Positions 1 through 5,342 of a DNA stretch of 12,229 bases are shown here, piece after piece. Position 1 is the first letter of the stretch. Each line of letters begins with the position of its first letter. Made by a program: the position numbers and the translations under genes. The DNA is taken from positions 1 to 12,229 of the forward strand of contig JADFWA010000399.1 in assembly GCA_015222855.1 (NCBI GenBank), written 5' to 3'. This DNA comes from Pseudomonadota bacterium. Its GTDB lineage: Bacteria > Desulfobacterota > Syntrophia > Syntrophales > JADFWA01. Below the pieces are notes generated by a model. The model saw only the letters and a program-made list of their open reading frames with translations. It was not told where the DNA came from and did no database searches.

Positions 1-12
1 GTTAATGAATCC

Positions 13-44
13 ACGAATGGCAGTCCCGCTGCTGCGGGATTCGT
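13..44. repeat. Imperfect inverted repeat (GC hairpin)
   Basis: A perfect 6-bp stem (TCCCGC 24-29, GCGGGA 34-39, loop TGCT) is nested inside a second pair ACGAAT (13-18) and ATTCGT (39-44), with an unpaired GGCAG on one side. No T-tract follows on either strand, so it is a poor intrinsic terminator. It lies about 230 nt downstream of the EF-G stop and could be a fragment of a dispersed repeat. I see no recognisable gene in 1-112. Confidence 0.35.
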
Positions 45-112
45 CTGGCCTGCTCGTAGACATTTTTGAATTCGTTGGGCAATATGTACTCTACTCAGGT
101 TATCAAGTTCAA

Positions 113-166
113 AGTTTACGGTTAGCAGTTCTCTAACCTTGAACCTTGAACCGTGGAACTTTGAAT
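113..166. repeat. Imperfect heptamer-repeat tract
   Basis: Seven-base units resembling those of the stricter tract at 183-259: AGTTTAC (113-119), GGTTAGC (120-126), AGTTCTC (127-133), then CTTGAAC twice (138-151), one 8-base unit (152-159) and TTTGAAT (160-166). Phase slips twice, by a 4-base TAAC and by the 8-base unit, so this looks like an older or broken part of the same array. It is non-coding. Confidence 0.6.
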
Positions 167-182
167 ATGAAAGTTATATCAC

Positions 183-259
183 AGTTAACGGTCTCCGGTT
201 TACGGTGAACTGGTAACCGATAACCGTCAACTCGGAACGTTGAACTTTGAACTCGGAAC
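183..259. repeat. Degenerate heptamer tandem array, 11 units
   Basis: Eleven contiguous 7-bp units run from AGTTAAC (183-189) to TCGGAAC (253-259) without an indel. Nine of the eleven end in AAC (the others end TCC and TAC), while the first four bases vary (GGTGAAC, TGGTAAC, CGATAAC, CGTCAAC, GTTGAAC, TTTGAAC and so on). The array begins 11 nt past the EF-G stop, so it would lie in the 3' untranslated part of that transcript. There are no spacer-type unique sequences, so it is not CRISPR. It resembles in style the heptamer array at 9123-9178. Confidence 0.85.
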
Positions 260-270
260 TTTCATGTAAA

Positions 271-2304
271 CTACCTCCTGTCATACTCGGAAAACTGCAT
301 GGAGAAAGTAGCCCTTCCCTGGGTGGCGGATCGGAGGTCGGTTGAATATCCAAACATCTTCTCCAGCGGCACTTTCGCCTTTATCTCGCTAATCGGTCCT
401 CTGTGACTTATGGATTCAATTTCCCCCTTTCTCGCATTGAGATCTCCGATGACTTCACCCATAAATTCGCTCGGTGTAATTATATCGACCTTCATAACAG
501 GCTCGAGAAGTATGGGACCGGCCTCCAGACACCCATCTTTGAATGCGGACGAGGCCGCCACCTTATAACCGAGCTCCGATGATTCACCCTCCTTAAAAGA
601 TCCTCCGATGATCCTGACTTTAACATCCAAAACGGGATAGCCCGCCACAACACCGCTCAGGGTGGCTTCCCGAATACCCTCAAAGATCGAGTTGTGAAAC
701 TCTTCAGGAATCAATTCGCCGTCTATCTCGGAGGCGAGATCGATCCCCCCTCCACGCTCTTTAGGTTCCATGGACAATCTGACATGACCAAAATGCTTTT
801 TCTCTCCAAGCTCCTTTTCGAATCTGCCTTCAACCTCCACCGCTTTCTCTATCGTCTCCCTGTAGACAACCCTGGGCTTGCCTACGTTAACATGGGCATT
901 AAATTCTCTTTTCAATCTGTCAATCAGGATTTCAAGGTGGAGTTCCCCCATGCCTGAAATGATAGTCTGTGCGGTTTCATCCTCATATTTTACCCTGATG
1001 GTGGGGTCCTCTTCGGCAAGCTTATCCAAAGCGGTTGCCAGCTTCTCCTGATCCGCAGGTGTCTTGGCCTCAATCGCCTGACTGATTACCGACTCGTAAA
1101 ATTCTATCGGTTCCAAAATAATCGGATGGGATTCATCACAGATTGTGTCTCCCGTGGTTGTATCCTTTAAACCCACGACGGCTACTATATCACCCGCATC
1201 CGCCCATTGCATCCTTTCCCTCTTGTTGGCATGCATCTTCAGGAGTCGCGCGATCCTCTCTTTCTTCCCTTTGGCCACATTGTAGACATCCCCGCCGGAT
1301 TCAACCCTGCCTGAATAGACTCTCAGATAGGTCATCTTCCTCCCCTCATCCATCACGACCTTGAAGGCAAGGGCGGCAAGGTGATCTTTGCTGTCACTAT
1401 AGCGCTTTTCCTCCTCCCCGGTAACGGGATGAATACCACAAACCGGAGGGACGTCTAACGGCGACGGGAGGTAATCAACAACCGCATCAAGGATTGGTTG
1501 AATCCCTTTATTCTGCAAGGCTGCGCCACACATAACGGGCACGACCTTCAAGGAAATGGTCGCCCTCCTGACAGCATCCAGGATATCCTTTTCAGAAATA
1601 TCCGTCCCTTCCAGATATTTCTCGGCGATATCATCGTCCACCTCTGCAACGGTCTCTATAAGCTTCTCCCTGTATTCCTCCGCCTGAGGAATGAAATCGG
1701 AGGGAATATCCGAGAGTTCAAAAGACGATCCCAGGGTATCATCATCCCAGGTGATGAGCTTTTGCCCTATCAAATCCACCACTCCGCCAAATTGATCTTC
1801 CTGACCTAACGGTATCTGTATCGGGAGTGGAATGGAGCTGAACCTCTCTTTCATCATCTGAATTGTTCCGGAAAAATCTGCACCCATTCTGTCCATCTTA
1901 TTAATAAAGGCCACCTTCGGCACACCATATTTATCCGCCTGATGCCAGACGGTTTCCGACTGGGGTTCCACACCCCCTACGGCACAGAAGACAACCACCA
2001 CACCATCCAGCACCCGCAGGCAGCGCTCAACTTCCATGGTAAAATCAACATGACCGGGAGTATCGATGATATGTATCTCATGATTTTTCCAGTCGAAGGT
2101 GGTGACTGCCGAGGTAATGGTTATCCCTCTTTCCTGCTCTTGGGGCATCCAGTCCATAACGGCTTCGCCATTGTGAACCTCACCCATTTTATGGGATCTT
2201 CCCGTATAGAAGAGTATCCTCTCCGTAACGGTGGTCTTGCCCGCATCTATATGGGCAACTATACCGATATTTCTTGTTCTTGAAAGTTTTGTTTTTGAAG
2301 ACAT
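271..2304 (-). CDS. fusA: Elongation factor G (translational GTPase), non-str-operon copy
   Basis: EF-G drives ribosomal translocation, and with RRF ribosome recycling, by GTP hydrolysis in the cytoplasm. The chosen frame gives 677 residues, near the 690-700 usual for EF-G. G-domain motifs are intact: G1 AHIDAGKTT (17-25), G2 RGITITS (from 59), G3 DTPGH (81-85), G4 NKMD (135-138) and G5 CGAA (259-262). Domain II (HANKRE), domain III ([10 protein letters not shown]), domain IV and the C-terminal [14 protein letters not shown] region follow. I chose ATG 2304 because GGTGA lies 8 nt upstream. GTG 2316, overlapping the GerMN stop as GTGA, would add four residues. It follows GerMN by 8 nt and ends in TAG. 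There is no rpsL, rpsG or tuf beside it, so this may be a paralogue; some bacteria carry divergent spdEFG or EFG-II types. EF-G identity is near certain, the subtype is not. Confidence 0.96.
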   Translation of the reverse strand: MSSKTKLSRTRNIGIVAHIDAGKTTVTERILFYTGRSHKMGEVHNGEAVMDWMPQEQERGITITSAVTTFDWKNHEIHIIDTPGHVDFTMEVERCLRVLDGVVVVFCAVGGVEPQSETVWHQADKYGVPKVAFINKMDRMGADFSGTIQMMKERFSSIPLPIQIPLGQEDQFGGVVDLIGQKLITWDDDTLGSSFELSDIPSDFIPQAEEYREKLIETVAEVDDDIAEKYLEGTDISEKDILDAVRRATISLKVVPVMCGAALQNKGIQPILDAVVDYLPSPLDVPPVCGIHPVTGEEEKRYSDSKDHLAALAFKVVMDEGRKMTYLRVYSGRVESGGDVYNVAKGKKERIARLLKMHANKRERMQWADAGDIVAVVGLKDTTTGDTICDESHPIILEPIEFYESVISQAIEAKTPADQEKLATALDKLAEEDPTIRVKYEDETAQTIISGMGELHLEILIDRLKREFNAHVNVGKPRVVYRETIEKAVEVEGRFEKELGEKKHFGHVRLSMEPKERGGGIDLASEIDGELIPEEFHNSIFEGIREATLSGVVAGYPVLDVKVRIIGGSFKEGESSELGYKVAASSAFKDGCLEAGPILLEPVMKVDIITPSEFMGEVIGDLNARKGEIESISHRGPISEIKAKVPLEKMFGYSTDLRSATQGRATFSMQFSEYDRR

Positions 2305-2312
2305 CCCCGGCT

Positions 2313-2939
2313 TCACCCCCCCGCTGAACCCTGCGCTATCAATTCCCTGTTAAGGATAAAGGAACGGCTCGTGTCAATATGTCCTCTTATTGTTCTCAAT
2401 TTCTTCCCCTCTATCAAGATTTTTACCCTTTTAATATCAGGAATATTTGACATCAGGGTATTGGTGAGGGAATATATCGTCGCCATTTCACTGGCACTTC
2501 CCCCAGGATGAAGTTCAAGAAGATTTTTGCCGAAGCTGACATAGGCGGTTCCGCTCTTCCCCATTTTAACACTCTTGAGTTGCGTACCCCCTGGAAATGT
2601 CTTCACCAGGCCGGTTTTGGGACCTTCCACAAGGGCCATTACCAGCTCCTTTGCCTGATCATTTATGCTTTTTTTCTTTGGAATATATCTCTTTTCAGGA
2701 ACCAGAAATCGCTCGTTCGAATCGGAAAAGTAAAGCACCACCTTCTGTTTCTCCTTTTTCTTTACAGAAACACCTTTACCTGTGGTTGGTGGATACACGG
2801 AATCGAAGAGGGTAACGAAGAAAAAAAAGAGGCAACCCACTGCAATTGTAATAATTACGGAAAGGAGGAAAAGCCGGAGATTTTTCTTCCTTTTTTTTGA
2901 TTTTATCGTGCTGGTTCTCTTTTTTCTCTTTGTAGCCAT
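2313..2939 (-). CDS. Membrane-anchored GerMN domain protein
   Basis: A 208-residue protein with a strongly basic N-terminus (about residues 3-19, rich in Lys and Arg), one transmembrane helix (about 21-45) and an outer GerMN domain (about 65-195). The pattern [18 protein letters not shown], then a central helix [12 protein letters not shown], then [17 protein letters not shown] and a final GHIDTSRSF matches the GerMN family, known from spore germination protein GerM and also widespread in non-sporulating bacteria. Its biochemical role is not settled; an envelope or peptidoglycan-related role is likely. The orientation implied by the positive-inside rule puts the GerMN domain in the periplasm. 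The only ATG (2939) has AAGGAG 14 nt upstream, an unusually long spacing, and a TATAAT (2953-2948) without a -35. The stop is 8 nt from the EF-G start, so co-expression is likely. Confidence 0.85.
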   Translation of the reverse strand: MATKRKKRTSTIKSKKRKKNLRLFLLSVIITIAVGCLFFFFVTLFDSVYPPTTGKGVSVKKKEKQKVVLYFSDSNERFLVPEKRYIPKKKSINDQAKELVMALVEGPKTGLVKTFPGGTQLKSVKMGKSGTAYVSFGKNLLELHPGGSASEMATIYSLTNTLMSNIPDIKRVKILIEGKKLRTIRGHIDTSRSFILNRELIAQGSAGG

Positions 2940-2961
2940 AATCTGTTATTATACTCCTTGG

Positions 2962-3015
2962 TTTTATTGGTTTCATTGGTTAACTAATCGAACTAATTAA
3001 ACCAATCGAACTAAT
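2962..3015. repeat. Degenerate 9-bp tandem array, 6 units
   Basis: Six exact 9-bp units without indels: TTTTATTGG (2962-2970), TTTCATTGG, TTAACTAAT, CGAACTAAT, TAAACCAAT, CGAACTAAT (3007-3015). The array fills most of the 95-nt gap between the TPR gene stop (3035) and the GerMN start (2939). Bases 2975-2997 match the reverse complement of 3952-3974 exactly over 23 bp. It may serve as part of the GerMN leader, but I see no function. Confidence 0.85.
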
Positions 3016-3034
3016 TGAACAGTTGTTGTTTCTC

Positions 3035-3802
3035 TCACCCTTCAATGGCTTCCAGACTCTCCCTTGCCTTCCTGCCAAATTCCGACTCCGGGGCTATCCT
3101 GACGACAGCCCTGAACTCTTCTATCGCCCCATCTACATTTCCCTTCTTGACATAGCATCTTCCCAGCCAGTAATGAGGTTCAACATATTCGGGAGCGATC
3201 TCCAACGATTTCCTGAAGTGCCTTATCGCTTTATCCACATCTCCCAATTTGAAACTGACAATTCCCATATCCTTTTCTATCAAAGGAATGGGTATAGTGT
3301 TCGGTTTCTTTATTACCGCTTCATTATATTTAGTCAGCGCTGTCCGATAATCCCCTTTTTGTGAATAGGCCCTCCCCATGTTGTACAGCGCCACTTCCGG
3401 GGTCGTGTAAAGGACGTTGGCAAGAGCTTTATTGAATTCCCCTATTGCCTTATCCACAAGACCGATACTCAAGTAAATAGTGCCAAGATAATTATGGGCA
3501 TTCGAATAATTCGGCTTTAAGTCCACCACCTTTTCGAATTCTGCTATCGCCTCTTTTGTAAGCCCCTTCCCATGGTAGGATATACCAAGACAATAGTGAA
3601 TCTCAGGATCCCTCGGGTTTATTTTTTCTGCTTCAAGGAGTTCCTTCAGGGCGAAAGTGTATTGCCTTGCTTGGATATAGGCTTTCCCTACGTCAAGATG
3701 TGCATCTGCCCGCTCTTTTTTCAAGCCGTTGGTAGCACACCCCGCCATTCCACAGAGAATAAAAAAAATGACCGTTACAACTATCAAATTTGTTCTTTTC
3801 AT
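3035..3802 (-). CDS. TPR-repeat lipoprotein
   Basis: A 255-residue secreted lipoprotein: a hydrophobic signal peptide (6-21) ends in a lipobox GMAGC with the acylated Cys at 22, followed by about six tetratricopeptide repeats spanning roughly 31-250. Canonical TPR positions are visible, for example AHLDVGKAY, YCLGISYHGKG, NYLGTIYLSIG, YNMGRAYSQKG and YWLGRCYVKKG, each followed by an A..EF or A..HF second helix ending near a proline. TPR lipoproteins act as scaffolds; PilF/PilW-type proteins support type IV pilus secretin assembly, but no pilus gene is nearby, so that assignment is only a possibility. GGAGAGG lies 6 nt before ATG 3802. The gene is bracketed by 9-bp repeat arrays on both sides. 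The residue after Cys22 is Ala, compatible with outer membrane sorting. Confidence 0.88.
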   Translation of the reverse strand: MKRTNLIVVTVIFFILCGMAGCATNGLKKERADAHLDVGKAYIQARQYTFALKELLEAEKINPRDPEIHYCLGISYHGKGLTKEAIAEFEKVVDLKPNYSNAHNYLGTIYLSIGLVDKAIGEFNKALANVLYTTPEVALYNMGRAYSQKGDYRTALTKYNEAVIKKPNTIPIPLIEKDMGIVSFKLGDVDKAIRHFRKSLEIAPEYVEPHYWLGRCYVKKGNVDGAIEEFRAVVRIAPESEFGRKARESLEAIEG

Positions 3803-3833
3803 GGTTTCCTCTCCAGGTTATATGAAAGTTATC

Positions 3834-3858
3834 CGCAGATTACGCAGATTTTCGCAGG
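3834..3858. repeat. CGCAGATTA short repeat, about three units
   Basis: CGCAGAT occurs at 3834-3840 and 3843-3849 and as CGCAGGT from 3853, a 9-10 bp spacing. It lies in the TPR gene upstream region and runs straight into the palindrome at 3854-3886. No promoter elements that I trust are visible in it. Confidence 0.55.
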
Positions 3859-3886
3859 TTGGGTTTCGTCCCCCAACCCAACCTGC
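3854..3886. repeat. Perfect 12-bp inverted repeat, dispersed-repeat type
   Basis: GCAGGTTGGGTT (3854-3865) pairs exactly with AACCCAACCTGC (3875-3886) around a 9-nt loop containing CCCCC. Sequences of the GGTTGGGTT...AACCCAACC type are common as scattered intergenic palindromes in many bacteria (recollection, not searched). There is no T-tract, so it is not a standard terminator for the HD gene upstream. It lies in the leader region of the TPR gene, 52 nt from its start, and could influence that mRNA. Confidence 0.8.
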
Positions 3887-3942
3887 AATCTTACGCCCCG
3901 CGCCTTTCATGCTTCGTTGTGACTGCAGGCCATGGGGGTTTA

Positions 3943-4005
3943 TTTGGTTCTATTAGTTCGATTAGTTAACCAATACAATAAATGAAACCAATTGAACTAA
4001 CGAAA
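3943..4005. repeat. Degenerate 9-bp tandem array, 7 units, with change of unit orientation
   Basis: Seven phased 9-bp units: TTTGGTTCT (3943-3951), ATTAGTTCG, ATTAGTTAA, CCAATACAA, TAAATGAAA, CCAATTGAA, CTAACGAAA (3997-4005). The left units read ATTAGTTNN while the right units read CCAATNNAA or CTAACGAAA, close to the reverse complement of the left type, so the array is quasi-palindromic. Bases 3952-3974 are an exact inverted 23-bp match to 2975-2997 on the far side of the TPR gene. The array sits between the HD gene and the TPR gene. Confidence 0.85.
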
Positions 4006-4022
4006 CTGTTCTTCTTCTCTTT

Positions 4023-4054
4023 CTTTGTGCCTCTGTGCCTTTGTTACTTTGTGC
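4023..4054. repeat. Degenerate 8-bp tandem array abutting the HD gene stop
   Basis: Four 8-bp units in register: CTTTGTGC (4023-4030), CTCTGTGC (4031-4038), CTTTGTTA (4039-4046), CTTTGTGC (4047-4054). The last base is directly next to the stop codon (4055-4057) of the leftward HD gene, so the array is the first thing downstream of its coding sequence. CTTTGTGCC-type repeats look familiar from intergenic DNA of related genomes (recollection, not searched). Confidence 0.8.
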
Positions 4055-4630
4055 CTACTTGTTATTCCCGTTTACCCACCAGTCGCTTTTATCCTTGAAC
4101 CACCAATCGGATGAATCTGTCTTGACTATGGTATCGACCATCTTCTTTGCAGTATCGGTAAAGAGTCTTTTTACTGCAAAAGCTATCCATTCCTTGCTGT
4201 ACTTATTTCCCAGGTCCCCGCACTCCTTGAGCTGAAAAATCAAGGAAAGCTGATCGGCATCCTGGGCAATGAGGGCTTCCTTTGACTTTTTTTCATTAAA
4301 TTCATCTATGACGGATTTGATATCGTCCCCAAAGAAAAGGTTTTCAGTAAGTTCTCTGACGGCCTTCTCCTCATCCACCGTTACATATTTTTTGTTGACA
4401 TAGTTCATATCCCCCGTTCTCGCCTCGGGAAGATCATGGACAAGGCACATCTTGAGGACCTTCAGTTCATCAACGTCGCTTTCCAGCTTACACAGGGCAT
4501 ATCCTATAAATATCGTTTTCAGTATATGTTCCGCAACCGATTCATCACCGGAACCGAGAAACTGAAACCCTGTCCTGGGGGTCTTTTTCAACATACCCAC
4601 TTCAAATAAAAAGTTTACAATATCCTTCAT
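4055..4630 (-). CDS. HD-domain nucleotidase, YfbR/HDDC2-like (HD_3 family)
   Basis: A 191-residue metal-dependent phosphohydrolase. The HD-superfamily ligands are visible: His35 in SVAEH, the His65-Asp66 pair in CLVHDLPEARTGD, and Asp124/Asp126 in QDADQL. This spacing and the SVAEH..HDLPE..GD layout fit the HD_3/YfbR-HDDC2 type, whose characterised members are 5'-deoxynucleotidases acting on dNMPs; that exact substrate is inferred here. It would act in nucleotide pool control in the cytoplasm. It starts 1 nt after the stop of the small upstream gene, so translation is probably coupled. The C-terminus carries an 8-residue near-repeat, SDWWFKDK then SDWWVNGN, which is not part of the HD fold and sits right at the 8-bp DNA array. 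The stop is TAG. Confidence 0.86.
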   Translation of the reverse strand: MKDIVNFLFEVGMLKKTPRTGFQFLGSGDESVAEHILKTIFIGYALCKLESDVDELKVLKMCLVHDLPEARTGDMNYVNKKYVTVDEEKAVRELTENLFFGDDIKSVIDEFNEKKSKEALIAQDADQLSLIFQLKECGDLGNKYSKEWIAFAVKRLFTDTAKKMVDTIVKTDSSDWWFKDKSDWWVNGNNK

Positions 4631-4631
4631 C

Positions 4632-4850
4632 TTAATCTCTTTTCAGTATTTTGACCCTGTTCTCCATCATATCGGAGAGTTTTCTCATCTCAAGCTGAAG
4701 CGACGCGATCCCATCAGGCCTCATGGAAATCAGTTTATCAAGGCGCTCCCTCCAGTATTCCACCACCGATATCTCATTTTCTTTTACTTTCTTTTCAAAC
4801 CGCTTCTGAAATTCCTTTAAGAATTCTGAATCCTTATCTCTAAAATCCAT
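4632..4850 (-). CDS. Small charged helical protein of unknown function
   Basis: I do not recognise a family. The chosen start gives 72 residues, almost all charged or helix-forming (EFLKEFQKRFEKKVKENE, then EYWRERLDKLISM and LQLEMRKLSDMMENRVKILKRD), consistent with one or two long helices, possibly a coiled coil. There are no cysteines, no signal peptide and no membrane segment. I prefer ATG 4850 because GGAGG and AGGGA lie just upstream; ATG 4868 has no ribosome binding site and would add six residues. It is the first gene after the promoter at 4907-4934 and ends 1 nt before the HD nucleotidase, so the two likely form a transcription unit and may work together. Confidence 0.7.
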   Translation of the reverse strand: MDFRDKDSEFLKEFQKRFEKKVKENEISVVEYWRERLDKLISMRPDGIASLQLEMRKLSDMMENRVKILKRD

Positions 4851-4906
4851 TTTGTCCCTATCCTCCATCCGGCAGAAAAACTTTTGGTCCCCACAAAAAC
4901 CGGATT

Positions 4907-4934
4907 ATTATATCATCCAAACCCTATCTTGCAA
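4907..4934 (-). promoter_or_regulatory. Extended -10 sigma-70-type promoter for the small gene and HD nucleotidase
   Basis: On the minus strand a perfect TATAAT (4912-4907) is preceded directly by TGA (4915-4913), an extended -10, and by TTGCAA (4934-4929) at a 16-bp spacing. The start of transcription would fall near 4900, giving a leader of about 50 nt before ATG 4850. Visual match only. Confidence 0.7.
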
Positions 4935-4942
4935 CAAAAAAG

Positions 4943-5120
4943 GCCGGTAAGGTATACTTGTTTATTTCATATAGCATCCCAAGTCAATTGTAAACAACGC
5001 GGGCTTCGTCATGGAAAGTGAAGCTCCCCGCCCACAGGGCGGGGCTTACCGGCAAGGAAAACATTTATTCATATTGCGCCCCTTACCTCGCCTACAAGGC
5101 GGGCTTGCGGGATGCGCCCC
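4943..5120. repeat. Decayed tandem duplication (about 100-104 bp offset)
   Basis: The block starting CCGGTAAGG at 4945 recurs as CCGGCAAGG at 5049, both continuing with TTTATT, CATAT, GC and CCC in the same order; GCGGGCTT at 4999-5006 recurs at 5099-5106. The two copies are heavily diverged. GCCGGTAAG (4943-4951) is also an exact inverted match to CTTACCGGC (5045-5053). No gene is present: this 474-nt gap (4869-5342) holds the two divergent promoters, this repeat and the hairpin at 5021-5047. I suspect a repetitive extragenic element or the remnant of an IS200/IS605-type end, without proof. Confidence 0.55.
5021..5047. repeat. Strong GC hairpin, REP-like
   Basis: CCCCGCCC (5026-5033) pairs perfectly with GGGCGGGG (5037-5044) around ACA, and AAG (5021-5023) with CTT (5045-5047) beyond a 2-nt bulge. 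A smaller hairpin CGCC-TACAA-GGCG follows at about 5089-5101. There is no T-tract, and the element lies between divergent promoters, so a terminator role is unlikely. Such hairpins are typical of REP elements mobilised by RAYT (TnpA-REP) proteins or of IS200/IS605 ends; no such gene is in this window. Confidence 0.6.
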
Positions 5121-5141
5121 CGGTCGAAAACCTTTTTCGCC

Positions 5142-5170
5142 TTGACATATTTGCAACATTCCTGTATACG
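5142..5170 (+). promoter_or_regulatory. Sigma-70-type promoter for the acyl-CoA dehydrogenase
   Basis: A consensus -35 TTGACA (5142-5147) and TATACG (5165-5170) are separated by exactly 17 bp, with TG just before the -10. Transcription would begin near 5177, leaving a long leader of about 165 nt before the ATG at 5343. Visual match only. Confidence 0.65.
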
Positions 5171-5272
5171 ACAGCAGTTTGAAAGAGGGAAAGCGGCTTG
5201 CCGACCGCATCTTAAACCAGAGACCAAATGCGAGTGTTAGAGTAAGTGGGTTGTATGTAACAACTTTCCCAA

Positions 5273-5316
5273 TTTTTGGAGGAATTCGCTTTTTGGAATA
5301 TAAACAAACTTTTGGA
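5273..5316 (+). promoter_or_regulatory. Three spaced TTTTGGA motifs in the acd leader
   Basis: TTTTTGGA (5273-5280), TTTTTGGA (5290-5297) and TTTTGGA (5310-5316) recur at 17-20 nt intervals in the leader. The last two also share AATATAAACAA and AAGAATAAACAA just after. They could be sites for a regulator or an RNA-binding protein, or simply a short repeat. The true ribosome binding site, GGGAGG (5329-5334), follows 8 nt before the ATG. Confidence 0.3.
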
Positions 5317-5342
5317 AAGAATAAACAAGGGAGGTAGCAATT

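Noticed and set aside
5..139. Short rightward frame at the left edge (about 44 codons)
   Set aside because: It ends inside the repeat tract, resembles no protein I know and could be chance.
183..259. CRISPR array
   Set aside because: Units are 7 bp, contiguous and degenerate; there are no 25-40 bp repeats with unique spacers, and no cas genes.
2948..2953. Promoter for GerMN from a perfect leftward TATAAT
   Set aside because: No -35 element at 16-18 bp, and the start point would fall 2 nt before the ATG; AT-rich repeat sequence makes such a match likely by chance.
2962..4005. TPR gene as cargo of a transposon with terminal inverted repeats
   Set aside because: The flanking matches are internal parts of 9-bp arrays, no transposase or target-site duplication is visible, and similar arrays flank other genes.
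5021..5047. Rho-independent terminator
   Set aside because: Strong stem but no T-tract on either strand, and no gene ends nearby.
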